Shown: positions 23,843-37,449, counted from the stretch's first letter. The stretch is DNA of 37,881 nucleotides from Staphylococcus ureilyticus (GCF_002902235.1 NZ_PPRL01000034.1:1-37881); one strand, 5' to 3'. The notes: a model not told the origin generated them from the letters alone. Made by a program: numbers and translations.

Positions 23843-24667
23843 TTAAGTAAATTTAGTTAAACTGTTGCCATTTTCCACTTTAAATTCCTGATTGTATTCA
23901 TCTACATCAGACAATCTAACTAAGGAAGTATAATCTTCAATTAATCTTTGCTTAACTTCTTTTGATTCTACTAATACGGATACCCCTTTAACATGTGCTT
24001 TAAACTCATTCATTAAATTCATTACACCGTTAATAGAACCACCTGCACGCATAAAATCATCCACAACGAGGACATTAGAGTTTTCTGGTAATGTACGCTT
24101 AGATAATACCATCGTTTCTATCTTTCTAGTAGAACCTGATACATAATTTATCGAAACCGTAGAGCCTTCGGTTACTTTATTATCTTTCCTTATCACTACC
24201 ACTGGTAAATTCAATACATTAGCTACTGCATTGGCTAATGAGATACCTTTTGTAGCAATAGTTACAACCGCATCTAACTCTTGATCCATATAAAGCGTTG
24301 CAATTAATTTCCCCACCTTATTCAATAAAGTTGGGTTCCCCATTAAATCTGATAAGAATAAATAACCACCTGGTAACAGTCTATCTTTTTCTTGCAGAAG
24401 TTCGATAACCTCATCTACGACTTCACTTGCTTCTGCTTTACTCATCTGTGGCTTATATGTAACGCCACCACTAGCTCCAGCGGTCGTTATCACTGTGCCC
24501 AATTTTTCTTTTTGAAAAGTAGACTTAATAATTTGTACATCTTCACTGATGGATGATTTTGCTTGCTTAAATTTTTGTACAAAAAACGTTAAAGGTATTA
24601 ATTTATTGGGGTTATTCATCAAGTATTGTGTCATAAAAACAATACGTTCACTTCTTTTATAGCGCAT
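23843..24667 (-). CDS. purR: Purine operon repressor PurR
   Basis: Represses purine synthesis genes and is released from DNA by PRPP. The 274-aa protein has an N-terminal winged helix ([16 protein letters not shown]...[13 protein letters not shown]) and a C-terminal phosphoribosyltransferase-like domain with the PRPP loop [13 protein letters not shown] (199-211). An ATG three codons upstream (24676) directly abuts GAAGGG; the ATG at 24667 has sensible spacing and matches the usual MRYKRSER start. ispE ends 18 nt upstream. Confidence 0.95.
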   Translation of the reverse strand: MRYKRSERIVFMTQYLMNNPNKLIPLTFFVQKFKQAKSSISEDVQIIKSTFQKEKLGTVITTAGASGGVTYKPQMSKAEASEVVDEVIELLQEKDRLLPGGYLFLSDLMGNPTLLNKVGKLIATLYMDQELDAVVTIATKGISLANAVANVLNLPVVVIRKDNKVTEGSTVSINYVSGSTRKIETMVLSKRTLPENSNVLVVDDFMRAGGSINGVMNLMNEFKAHVKGVSVLVESKEVKQRLIEDYTSLVRLSDVDEYNQEFKVENGNSLTKFT

Positions 24668-24685
24668 TTTCTTCATCCCTTCTCA

Positions 24686-25534
24686 CTAACCTAATAGTCT
24701 TGCAATATAGACTTCATTACAACAACCATTGACTGCATTATATACATGCCTGGCTTGTCGTTCTTTTTGTGTTAATCCATATACGGTTGGACCACTCCCA
24801 CTCATTACAGCACCATCTGCTCCATTTTCAAGCATATTTTCTTTAATTTTATAGATTTCTGAATACATTTCTCCAGAGATGGGTTCCAATCTGTTTGAAA
24901 GACTATTACATAATAATTCATAATTCCCTGTATCCAATGCTTCTTTACAAGTTTCAGTATAAACCTCATGTACTTGAGTTAAATCTAGCTTTTTAAAAAT
25001 ATCCGGGGAGGAAATGCCTATATCTGGCTTGGCAACAATAACCCATGCCGACGGCGGTTTGTTCATAAATCCAATTAACTCACCTTTTCCTCTACAAAAA
25101 GCAGTTTTCCCATATATACAAAAAGGAATATCCGTGCCTATTTGTATTCCTAACTCACATAGTTCTTCTAAAGGTCTATTTAACTTATATAGTCGATTCA
25201 TTCCTCTCAATGTTGCAGCAGCGTCTGTCGATCCACCTGCAAGGCCAGCTGAAACTGGGATATCTTTATCTATCGTAATCGTCACACCTTGCTGTAAATT
25301 ATAAGTTTCTTTCATTAACGCTGCTGCTTTGTAGGCCAAATTTTTATTATCGGAGGGAACATAACTTTGCTCTACGTCTACAACTATTTTTTTATCTTTT
25401 CTCAGTTCAAAAGATAAACGATCATTAAGATCAATCGTTGTCATAATCATTTCAACTTCATGAAAACCATCATCTCGTTTGAAGAGTGTGTCCAACGTTA
25501 AATTTATTTTTGCTGGCGCAGTCTCATAAATCAT
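24686..25534 (-). CDS. ispE: 4-diphosphocytidyl-2-C-methyl-D-erythritol kinase family protein (IspE)
   Basis: A GHMP kinase of 282 aa: [20 protein letters not shown] (8-26), the ATP loop [15 protein letters not shown] (93-107) and [11 protein letters not shown] near the C-terminus. IspE acts in the MEP isoprenoid pathway, but staphylococci make isoprenoids by the mevalonate pathway and lack the rest of the MEP route, so its present substrate is unclear although the motifs are intact. The start at 25534 ([10 protein letters not shown]) follows GAGGGTGG; sixteen open codons upstream are ignored. Same place as in B. subtilis, with sspF gone. Confidence 0.92.
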   Translation of the reverse strand: MIYETAPAKINLTLDTLFKRDDGFHEVEMIMTTIDLNDRLSFELRKDKKIVVDVEQSYVPSDNKNLAYKAAALMKETYNLQQGVTITIDKDIPVSAGLAGGSTDAAATLRGMNRLYKLNRPLEELCELGIQIGTDIPFCIYGKTAFCRGKGELIGFMNKPPSAWVIVAKPDIGISSPDIFKKLDLTQVHEVYTETCKEALDTGNYELLCNSLSNRLEPISGEMYSEIYKIKENMLENGADGAVMSGSGPTVYGLTQKERQARHVYNAVNGCCNEVYIARLLG

Positions 25535-25690
25535 ATTCCCACCCTCTTTCAATTCGATATGGTAATAAAATGATTTTAACATATTGTTATACTTGCGTTA
25601 TTCTTTTTTTAAAATTTATAAGTTATTTATCCAATTTACCTTACTATGACTTAAATTAATCTGACATATAAAATAAGCGGTTAATTCCTT

Positions 25691-25718
25691 ATTTTACATT
25701 AATATTTTGACGTAACAA
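25691..25718 (-). promoter_or_regulatory. Candidate promoter of ispE-purR-yabJ-spoVG
   Basis: TTGTTA (25718-25713), 16-bp spacer, TAAAAT (25696-25691) on the minus strand, downstream of the veg terminator. A perfect 8-bp inverted repeat AAAATAAG/CTTATTTT (25695-25670) overlaps the -10 and the start region. Confidence 0.45.
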
Positions 25719-25761
25719 AACTATATCTCTTTAATTCTGATGCGCTTTATATTATTTCAAA

Positions 25762-25806
25762 AAGAAAAAGGTATATTGATGATTATTCACCAACATACCT
25801 TTTTCT
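25762..25806 (-). terminator. Intrinsic terminator after veg
   Basis: AAAAAGGTATGTTGGTGA pairs with TCATCAATATACCTTTTT with two mismatches, followed by a T-rich tract on the minus strand, about 75 nt after veg. Confidence 0.9.
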
Positions 25807-25880
25807 AATCAATCTCATATTAATGTCTTAAATAAAAATATGGTTGCTTTAACCAAAATTTCAATTTATATTACTGCTAT

Positions 25881-26144
25881 TTAGTGTGCAATTGCTTCTT
25901 GATGATTATCATCTTCAAAAGAAACTTGTACGTTTTCTGTTAAAACGTCAGTGTATGTATATGATACACGCTCAAAATTATGAATATCTTGGTCTAGTTC
26001 AACAATAAAAACGGATGGGTACGTTTCTTTTAAAACACCGCTGCGCTCAATTGTTTTTTTACGACCACCATTCGCTTTCAGTACAATACGGTTTCCTAAT
26101 TGACAATCAAGTGAATTTTTGATGTCTCCAATAGATTTTGGCAT
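25881..26144 (-). CDS. veg: Veg family protein
   Basis: An 87-aa protein of the Veg family ([30 protein letters not shown]..., then [17 protein letters not shown]). In B. subtilis Veg stimulates biofilm formation by acting against the SinR repressor; whether staphylococci use it this way is not known to me. GAGGTGGAGC precedes the ATG. Two near-consensus promoters in tandem drive it, and a terminator follows, so it is a strongly expressed single gene. yabG, its upstream neighbour in B. subtilis, is absent. Confidence 0.95.
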   Translation of the reverse strand: MPKSIGDIKNSLDCQLGNRIVLKANGGRKKTIERSGVLKETYPSVFIVELDQDIHNFERVSYTYTDVLTENVQVSFEDDNHQEAIAH

Positions 26145-26169
26145 ATTGCTCCACCTCGCTACAAGTTGT

Positions 26170-26199
26170 ATAATAACACATTTAGCGCGATTTTGTCAA
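26170..26199 (-). promoter_or_regulatory. Proximal promoter of veg
   Basis: TTGACA (26199-26194), 18-bp spacer, TATTAT (26175-26170), with a TG one base before the -10 (extended -10) on the minus strand. Confidence 0.8.
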
Positions 26200-26209
26200 A
26201 TAAACATCA

Positions 26210-26238
26210 ATTTTAGCAAGGTGAAACGCAGTTGTCAA
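26210..26238 (-). promoter_or_regulatory. Distal promoter of veg
   Basis: TTGACA (26238-26233), 17-bp spacer, TAAAAT (26215-26210) on the minus strand, about 40 bp upstream of the proximal one and starting just after the ksgA stop. Confidence 0.7.
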
Positions 26239-26242
26239 TCAT

Positions 26243-27133
<891 letters not shown>

Positions 27134-27685
27134 TTATTTTTCACTTCCTTTATTATCTTTCAAGGCATTTCTAACATCTTCTTCTGTATAACCAAAAGCA
27201 TTTAACTTGTTAAGTAGTTGTTTGCCGTTAGAATGACCGATATGAAGTTTTCTCCCTAAAATTTCTCTTTTTCTACGCGCATCTTTACCAATTATTAATC
27301 CAAGATCAATCAGAACTTCCTTACTGATACTTTCATGACCCTCTTCGAACGGTGTACTTACATAAATCAAAGCTTCTTTTATGTCTTCAATTTTCGCATG
27401 TTCGACACCTATTTTACCACGTTTACTCTTAGCTTTTTCTCGATCAATATAAGCGTGTTTAACCCCTGGAATATATTTTTTTATCGTATTACGAATTTTA
27501 TCACCTGGGAAATCAGGGTCTGTTAGAACAATGACACCTCGAGTTTCATATGCTTGTGCAATCACATTTAAAGTTTTTTCGTCAATTGCACTACCATTTG
27601 TTTCAATTGTGTCGCAATCCACAGCGCTTTTGACCCGCTCTGTATCATCTCTGCCCTCTACTACAATAAATTCATTTATCTTCAT
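27134..27685 (-). CDS. rnmV: Ribonuclease M5
   Basis: Cuts both sides of precursor 5S rRNA to give the mature ends; it needs a ribosomal protein (uL18 in B. subtilis) as cofactor. The 183-aa protein has a Toprim domain with VVEGRDD (8-14, catalytic E10) and the acidic pair in LTDPDFPG (D56, D58), then a basic C-terminal half (RRKREILGRKLHIGHSNGKQLL). AAAGGTG precedes the ATG. yabE is missing between tatD and this gene; a long hairpin lies there instead. Confidence 0.96.
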   Translation of the reverse strand: MKINEFIVVEGRDDTERVKSAVDCDTIETNGSAIDEKTLNVIAQAYETRGVIVLTDPDFPGDKIRNTIKKYIPGVKHAYIDREKAKSKRGKIGVEHAKIEDIKEALIYVSTPFEEGHESISKEVLIDLGLIIGKDARRKREILGRKLHIGHSNGKQLLNKLNAFGYTEEDVRNALKDNKGSEK

Positions 27686-27721
27686 TTATTGTGACACCTT
27701 TCGTTTTTACTTCATTTTAGA

Positions 27722-27806
27722 AAAATTAAAAAGGTATCGGCATAAATTATGGTTACTCTTAGTATTCACTAGACCAACTAAGCCATATTTCAGACCGATA
27801 CCTTTA
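27722..27806 (-). terminator. Long structured terminator between tatD and rnmV
   Basis: AAAGGTATCGG (27805-27795) pairs with CCGATACCTTT (27740-27730), followed by a T-rich tract on the minus strand. The 54-nt loop can itself fold (AAAT/ATTT, ATGG/CCAT, TTAGT/ACTAA), giving one long arm. It starts about 12 nt after tatD. The rnmV start is only 45 nt beyond it, with no clear promoter in between. Confidence 0.8.
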
Positions 27807-27817
27807 AAATAATATCT

Positions 27818-28591
27818 TTATGCTTTTAATTTAAACAACCGTTCAGCGTTCTCAGTTGTTTGACGACAAACGTCTTCATAGCTAACTTCACGTAACTCAG
27901 CAATTTGCTCAGCTACTAAAGTTACACGTGCTGGTTCATTTCGCTTCCCTCTATAAGGATGTGGCGATAGGAACGGTGCATCTGTTTCAACTAATAATCT
28001 ATCAAATGGTACATGTTTAGCAACTTCTTTAGGCTGTTTTGCATTTTTAAATGTAACAGGGCCTCCTAATGATACATAGAAATTCAATTTATTAATGACA
28101 TCGTCAGCAATCTCAGGAGAAGCACTAAAACTATGCATAATACCACCGATTTCTTCTGCATGCTCTTCTTTTAAAATATCCACACAGTCTTGTGTTGCCT
28201 CTCTATTATGAATAATGATTGGTAGATTCACACGCTTAGCTAGTGCAATTTGCTTTCTAAAAAGGGCTTGTTGGACATCTTTTGGAGACTTATCCCAATG
28301 ATAATCTAAGCCAGTTTCACCAATTCCAATAACTTTAGGATGTGCTGCCAACTTTTCTATCCATGCCAATCTTTCTTCTGTGCAATCAATAGCATCTACA
28401 GGGTGCCATCCAATAATACCGTATATAAAGTCATATTGATCAATTAACTCCATTGTACGTTCAACAGTTGGTGTATCAAAACCTACTACGAACATACGAT
28501 CTACGCCATTATCTCTTGCACGCTCAATAACCGCTTCTAAATCTTCATCGTATTGTTCTGCATTTAAATGAACATGTGTATCGATTAGCAT
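27818..28591 (-). CDS. tatD: TatD family metal-dependent DNase
   Basis: A 257-aa TIM-barrel metallohydrolase (YabD/YcfH type). Metal ligands are visible: DTHVH (H6 and H8), GETGLDYHW (E in the active site), IIHNREA, MHSF and LVETDAPFL. The C-terminal RGKRNEP motif is typical of the family. The family has 3'-5' exonuclease or deoxyribonuclease activity; the cellular role is not settled. AAGGGAG precedes the ATG. It follows metG by 25 nt, a pairing conserved in Firmicutes. Confidence 0.94.
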   Translation of the reverse strand: MLIDTHVHLNAEQYDEDLEAVIERARDNGVDRMFVVGFDTPTVERTMELIDQYDFIYGIIGWHPVDAIDCTEERLAWIEKLAAHPKVIGIGETGLDYHWDKSPKDVQQALFRKQIALAKRVNLPIIIHNREATQDCVDILKEEHAEEIGGIMHSFSASPEIADDVINKLNFYVSLGGPVTFKNAKQPKEVAKHVPFDRLLVETDAPFLSPHPYRGKRNEPARVTLVAEQIAELREVSYEDVCRQTTENAERLFKLKA

Positions 28592-28616
28592 ATTAAATCG
28601 CTCCCTTTATCTATGA

Positions 28617-30892
<2,276 letters not shown>

Positions 30893-31726
30893 TTATACAT
30901 TGTGATATATATCATATACTTCACTTGTCTTCATTTGTCTTTCTTCAGCAACTTGTTTAATCGCTGCTTTAGGTTTCATATTTTTATTAATGTAGTGCTC
31001 AACGTGTTCATGTATCGACATATCTTCAAACCAAGACGTATCTTCTACTGCAATGTCCCCTTCAATGATGATGACAAATTCACCTTTTGTAAGTATGTCG
31101 CCTTCATCTAGTTTCATTAGTAATTTTTCAACTTTGTCCGTGATAATTTCTTCGAATTTTTTTGTTAATTCTCTACCTATTGACACATTTCGTTGCGCAT
31201 CTATTTTATAAATTGCCTTTAATGTATCTTTAACACGGTGCGGTGATTCATAAATAATCAATGTACTATCTTGAAACATGCGTTGTTCTAACAAATCATA
31301 TTTTGCCTTTTCTTTCCTTGGTAAAAATCCAAGAAATGTGTATGTAAATGAAGGTAATCCACTTGCCATTAATGCAGTCAAGCCAGCATTTGGTCCCGGT
31401 ACGGTCTCAACTCTGATTCCATTATTTCTTGCAGCTACAACAAGTTCGTATCCAGGATCACTTATCAAAGGTAGCCCAGCATCTGACACTAACGCAATAT
31501 CAATCCCTTCCTGTAATTGTTGGATTAAATATTCTGTCTGCTGCGCTTTATTATGGTCGTGATAGGATTTCAACGGTGCATGTATATCATAATGTGCACA
31601 AAGCTTTTTTGTCACTCGTGTATCTTCACATGCAATCAAGTCTACTGTACGTAATATATCAACTGCTCTATATGTAATATCAGCTAAATTTCCAATCGGT
31701 GTGCCTACTAAATACAATGTCGCCAT
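30893..31726 (-). CDS. rsmI: 16S rRNA (cytidine1402-2'-O)-methyltransferase
   Basis: Adds the 2'-O-methyl group to C1402 in the decoding centre. The 277-aa protein has the tetrapyrrole-methylase fold: LYLVGTPIGNLADIT (4-18), CEDTRVTKKL, VSDAGLPLISDPGYELV and VPGPNA, IIYESPHR. The ATG at 31726 (MATLYLVG) follows AGGGG at good spacing; a start five codons earlier lies inside yazA and is not needed. The coding sequence begins 4 nt after the yazA stop. Known as yabC in B. subtilis. Confidence 0.95.
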   Translation of the reverse strand: MATLYLVGTPIGNLADITYRAVDILRTVDLIACEDTRVTKKLCAHYDIHAPLKSYHDHNKAQQTEYLIQQLQEGIDIALVSDAGLPLISDPGYELVVAARNNGIRVETVPGPNAGLTALMASGLPSFTYTFLGFLPRKEKAKYDLLEQRMFQDSTLIIYESPHRVKDTLKAIYKIDAQRNVSIGRELTKKFEEIITDKVEKLLMKLDEGDILTKGEFVIIIEGDIAVEDTSWFEDMSIHEHVEHYINKNMKPKAAIKQVAEERQMKTSEVYDIYHNV

Positions 31727-31730
31727 ACTT

Positions 31731-31979
31731 CTACCCCTCACTTATCAACTGTAATTTTTTCTCTCTGGTAAATGTTTTGATTTCATATTCCCGCTTCAAA
31801 GCTTCTGATTTAGTATTAAACATTTCTTGATAAACTAACTCTACCGGCCGTCTTATTTTAGTATATTTAGCACCTTGACCGCTATTATGTTTTGCTATTC
31901 TTTGTTCTATATCTTTTGCATAACCTGTATATAAACTTCCATCTTTACATCTAACGATATATATATAATGCTTATCCAT
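31731..31979 (-). CDS. yazA: GIY-YIG domain protein (YazA/UPF0213)
   Basis: An 82-aa stand-alone GIY-YIG nuclease-fold protein: YIYIVRCKDGSLYTGYA (5-21) carries the paired tyrosine motifs, followed by a conserved arginine (RIAKHNSG) and glutamate (KSEALKREYEIK). Homologues resemble SLX1-like nucleases, but the cellular substrate is unknown. The ATG overlaps the end of yabB by 8 nt, and rsmI starts 4 nt after its stop, so the three are coupled. Confidence 0.92.
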   Translation of the reverse strand: MDKHYIYIVRCKDGSLYTGYAKDIEQRIAKHNSGQGAKYTKIRRPVELVYQEMFNTKSEALKREYEIKTFTREKKLQLISEG

Positions 31980-32697
31980 AATAGATTTCTCTCATTTCTT
32001 CTGAATATGTTCCATCTTCATTATAAATATAGAATGGTTGCTGTATGTCTAACCCTTGGTTACCACCTTTTCGTCCTTCAACTACAATTGTTTGCGCTAC
32101 TTTACCCGGCTTACTATAAATAAAATAAAGCTTTTTAGGTTCTATGCGATAATGTCTCATACTGCTTAAGACATCCATAAGACGGTCAGCACGATGCACA
32201 ATTAAAAATCTTCCGCCTTCTTTCAATAAGTGTCGTGCCTCAAAACAACAATCATCCAATGTACACATTATCTCATGTCTAGCTATTTTATGTGCATCTT
32301 TTTGATGTTGAAATTGTTGATTGACTTTAAAATAAGGCGGATTGCATGTAACAAGACTATACTGTGCTGGTTTAAACGTATGATGTGCTTGCTTCAAATC
32401 CATATGATACATATGAATTCTATCGGTTAGATGATTATGAGCAATACTTCTTTTCGCCATGTGCACTAATTGTTCTTGTATTTCGATACCTTCAATAAGC
32501 TGATTACCTTTATGAGATAACAGTAAAGGAATAACGCCATTACCGGAACATAAATCCATAATAACGTCCTTTTTCTTTATTTTTGTAAAATGCGCGAGTA
32601 ACAAAGCATCCGTTGAAAATGAAAAGACATCATCATTTTGTATAATTTCTAATTTCTCTTTTAGTAAAAAATCATACCTTTCGTTTTGCAATAACAT
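31972..32697 (-). CDS. yabB: tRNA1(Val) (adenine-N6)-methyltransferase-like protein (YabB)
   Basis: A 241-aa SAM-dependent methyltransferase with the SAM loop DLCSGNGVIPLLL (48-60) and the amino-methylase motif NPPYF (119-123). It belongs to the TrmN6/YfiC group that methylates an adenine in tRNA; the exact target here is inferred. The ATG at 32697 (MLLQNERYDF) lies 8 nt after GGAGG; five codons upstream are open but overlap the binding site. That GGAGG directly touches the T-run of the yabA terminator. Confidence 0.9.
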   Translation of the reverse strand: MLLQNERYDFLLKEKLEIIQNDDVFSFSTDALLLAHFTKIKKKDVIMDLCSGNGVIPLLLSHKGNQLIEGIEIQEQLVHMAKRSIAHNHLTDRIHMYHMDLKQAHHTFKPAQYSLVTCNPPYFKVNQQFQHQKDAHKIARHEIMCTLDDCCFEARHLLKEGGRFLIVHRADRLMDVLSSMRHYRIEPKKLYFIYSKPGKVAQTIVVEGRKGGNQGLDIQQPFYIYNEDGTYSEEMREIYYG

Positions 32698-32710
32698 TTT
32701 TGTAACCTCC

Positions 32711-32769
32711 AAAAAAGAGGATGAGTCTACGATGCTTCGCTAATGAAGCCTATCGCTTTTCTCATCCTC
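32711..32769 (-). terminator. Intrinsic terminator directly upstream of the yabB ribosome binding site
   Basis: GAGGATGAG (32769-32761) pairs with CTCATCCTC (32725-32717); an inner CGAT/ATCG and GCTTC/GAAGC arm extends the stem; six T follow (32716-32711). The next five bases are the GGAGG of yabB, so no separate promoter fits between. Confidence 0.9.
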
Positions 32770-32806
32770 AACTCCATATTTTTTATTTGTATGAAAAACA
32801 TTGATA

Positions 32807-33148
32807 CTATTCACTTAGTACTTCAAGACAAAACAAACAGTCGTCGCCTTTTCTATGTTTACCAAATAGCTCTCCATTGCATATATGAAAACCTTCTTTA
32901 TATAACATCGCTAAATTATCTTTACTACGTAATGGGCGTTTAGGTTGATCTTTTTTACCGTTTTCTATTTTCTTAGTTTTTTCTTCTTTATCTATTAATG
33001 TTTTTAAATTCTCATTTTCGATTTGTAAGGCGACATTTTCTTCAATTAATTCTACTGTAAGATTTTTTAAATTTAACATGTCACGATTAATTTGATTAAT
33101 GTTTTCCTCTAAATGAGCTAGATTTTCAAATATGTCGCTTCGATTCAA
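32807..33148 (-). CDS. yabA: DNA replication initiation control protein YabA
   Basis: Restrains initiation by bridging DnaA and the DnaN clamp. The N-terminal half is a leucine-rich coiled coil (residues 5-55), followed by a basic linker and a C-terminal zinc-binding domain ([26 protein letters not shown]). A GTG at 33157 is in frame but only 2 nt from GGAGG; a TTG three codons later (33148) has about 10-nt spacing and gives MNRSDIFEN, matching the usual start, so 113 aa is chosen. Lies between ricT and yabB as in B. subtilis. Confidence 0.9.
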   Translation of the reverse strand: MNRSDIFENLAHLEENINQINRDMLNLKNLTVELIEENVALQIENENLKTLIDKEEKTKKIENGKKDQPKRPLRSKDNLAMLYKEGFHICNGELFGKHRKGDDCLFCLEVLSE

Positions 33149-33163
33149 TGTTGTCACGGCCTC

Positions 33164-33967
33164 CTACTTTAATGTTTCTAATTCTTCCATTTTATATTCT
33201 AATGGTTGCTCAAGACCCTCTACTTTAACTTGCATAGAGATATCTAAAATATTCAAGCCCACAACTTTACCATTACCTTCTGGTGTTTCAATGACATCTC
33301 CAACATCTGGTAACTGAGCTCTCGCTTCTTCATAATAATCATTTTCATATTTTAAACAGCACATAAGACGGCCACAAGCACCAGAAATCTTTGAAGGGTT
33401 TAGCGATAAATTCTGATCTTTAGCCATCTTTATCGAAACTGGTTCAAAATCCCCTAAAAAAGTAGAGCAACATGACGAGCGACCACAAGGTCCAATGCCC
33501 CCTAATAATTTCGCTTCATCTCTAACGCCAATTTGTCTTAATTCTATTCTTGTTCTCAGCTTTTGAGCTAAAACCTTCACTAACTTTCTAAAATCTACAC
33601 GCTCATCTGATGTGAAATTAAAAATAACTTTCGATTTATCTAAAGTAAATTCACAATTCACTAGGCGCATATCTAAATCCTGTTGTTGAATGATATCTTT
33701 GCACAAATTCAAAGCATCTTTAGCATCATATTCATTTTGTTCATATTGCATAATATCTTTTTCAGTAGCCTTACGAACAATCTGTTTTAATGGCAACGCT
33801 ACATCTTCGTCAGCTACATTTAATGGTTCATACTTCACTCGTCCAACTTCTAATCCTCGCTTTGATTCGACCACAACCCAATCGCCCAAGCCTAAGTCAA
33901 AATTTTGTGGTGCGTAATATTCCATTTTGCCTGAGTGTTGAAAGTGTATGCCTACTACATTTTGCAT
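33164..33967 (-). CDS. ricT: RicT (YaaT), PSP1 domain protein
   Basis: A 267-aa PSP1-family protein, part of the RicA-RicF-RicT complex, which carries iron-sulfur clusters and affects RNase Y-dependent mRNA processing in B. subtilis. The N-terminus (VVGIHFQHSGKMEYYAP) leads to two cysteine clusters, GPCGRSSCCSTFLGDF and GACGRLMCCLKYE, which fit cluster binding. Its ribosome binding site, AAAGGGGTG, lies in the last codons of holB, and only 2 nt separate the holB stop from the ATG. Confidence 0.93.
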   Translation of the reverse strand: MQNVVGIHFQHSGKMEYYAPQNFDLGLGDWVVVESKRGLEVGRVKYEPLNVADEDVALPLKQIVRKATEKDIMQYEQNEYDAKDALNLCKDIIQQQDLDMRLVNCEFTLDKSKVIFNFTSDERVDFRKLVKVLAQKLRTRIELRQIGVRDEAKLLGGIGPCGRSSCCSTFLGDFEPVSIKMAKDQNLSLNPSKISGACGRLMCCLKYENDYYEEARAQLPDVGDVIETPEGNGKVVGLNILDISMQVKVEGLEQPLEYKMEELETLK

Positions 33968-33969
33968 AA

Positions 33970-34896
33970 TTATTTCACCCCTTTTATAACGATTTGTTCA
34001 AATACTAATGTTGGATTTACATTTTGATTTAATTTTTTATGTGCTTCTGTTAACTGATCAAACATTAAAACAATCTGATTATATGATAAATTTTGTGCGT
34101 ATTGTTTAATTTCAACCTGTAAATCTTGGAATATCATTGCTTCTTCTAATCCTACTTTAGCATGCATAATATCTTCAAAGAAACTGTTAACTGCTGCCAA
34201 CGATAATAACTGTAAACGTCTGTTTTTAGCTTGTTTTAATAAATCGACAACTGCTATTAATGCCATTGAACGGTTTTTTAATATTAACTGACACCATTTG
34301 ATGATACTTTTGCGCAAAGCCATTAAATCTGAGTCTTCGTTTAACGCAACTGCAGTCTCTATCTGTGTTGTATAGGCACTTAACAATTCCGCAACAGGTC
34401 GAGTGATTTCTCGCTCAACTAATCTATCTATAAAATTCAATTTATTAATTGGTTTAAAATAAACATGTTGGCATCTTGAGTGTATCGTATCTAAAATTTG
34501 CTCTGGTTTTGTAGTTAATAAAATGGCAATGGTATTATCTGGAGGCTCTTCAAGAAATTTTAGTATACTATTTTCACCTTGAATGGTTAATTTTTCAAAG
34601 GATTCTATAATATAGACTTTATAATTTCCTTCAATAGGTAATTGATTCATATGATGCACTAATTGCTCTATTTGATCTTTTTTAATGGTTGTTTCCTCAG
34701 AAGACACATACATAAAATCTGGATGATTAAATGTTTCTACTTTTAACTGACATTGATCCTCTCCACCACATAAAATCATTTTAGAAAAATCAATCGCAAC
34801 TTGTTGCATTGTCTGTCCATCGTCACCTTCAAATAAATATGCATGCGATAATTTATTAGATTGATATGCTTTTGTCAGTCTTTCTAGTTCATCCAT
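33970..34896 (-). CDS. holB: DNA polymerase III subunit delta'
   Basis: A clamp-loader subunit. The 308-aa protein has the DnaX-like fold: LSHAYLFEGDDG in the degenerate P-loop region (no GxxGxGKT, as expected for delta'), the strand IIESFEKLTIQGENSILKFLEEPP and the SRC sensor (IHSRCQHVYF). Of the usual zinc-binding cysteines I see only a CGGEDQC pair. AAAGGAGC precedes the ATG. A small terminator-like hairpin lies directly upstream. yaaR, found before holB in B. subtilis, is missing. Confidence 0.92.
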   Translation of the reverse strand: MDELERLTKAYQSNKLSHAYLFEGDDGQTMQQVAIDFSKMILCGGEDQCQLKVETFNHPDFMYVSSEETTIKKDQIEQLVHHMNQLPIEGNYKVYIIESFEKLTIQGENSILKFLEEPPDNTIAILLTTKPEQILDTIHSRCQHVYFKPINKLNFIDRLVEREITRPVAELLSAYTTQIETAVALNEDSDLMALRKSIIKWCQLILKNRSMALIAVVDLLKQAKNRRLQLLSLAAVNSFFEDIMHAKVGLEEAMIFQDLQVEIKQYAQNLSYNQIVLMFDQLTEAHKKLNQNVNPTLVFEQIVIKGVK

Positions 34897-34915
34897 GTTA
34901 ATGTTGCTCCTTTAT

Positions 34916-34945
34916 ATAAAAAGGCTGCTAATACATAGTGCCTTT
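34916..34945 (-). terminator. Terminator-like hairpin between pstA and holB
   Basis: AAAGGC (34945-34940) pairs with GCCTTT (34925-34920), 14-nt loop, then TT and an AT-rich tract on the minus strand. The holB AAAGGAG starts a few bases later. The stem is short, so termination may be partial. Confidence 0.5.
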
Positions 34946-35021
34946 ACGAATTACATTTAGCATTAGCTAATCAAATAGCAACATGTAAGTCGAAAAGTTA
35001 CCATATACAGCAACCATGTTT

Positions 35022-35372
<351 letters not shown>

Positions 35373-35377
35373 TTATA

Positions 35378-37340
<1,963 letters not shown>

Positions 37341-37449
37341 GCTTATCCTCGCTTTTCAATTCAATATTTCTTGTTTCATTACAATTCCACTATATAAATA
37401 ATAAAATTAACATTACCTTATAAAACAGTATAACGTTGTAATCTTCTAC

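Larger units (their letters stand above)
25535..25880. other. 346-bp spacer between veg and ispE
   Basis: It holds the veg terminator (25806-25762), the candidate ispE promoter with the overlapping inverted repeat, and about 130 bp of AT-rich leader without a visible ORF. B. subtilis has sspF here; no trace is seen. Confidence 0.6.

Noticed and set aside
23826-23900. GTTTAA upstream of yabJ as a sigma-B -35
   Set aside because: No GGGTAT lies at 12-17 bp; the AAAGGAGCG that follows is the ribosome binding site. A sigma-B promoter could be elsewhere.
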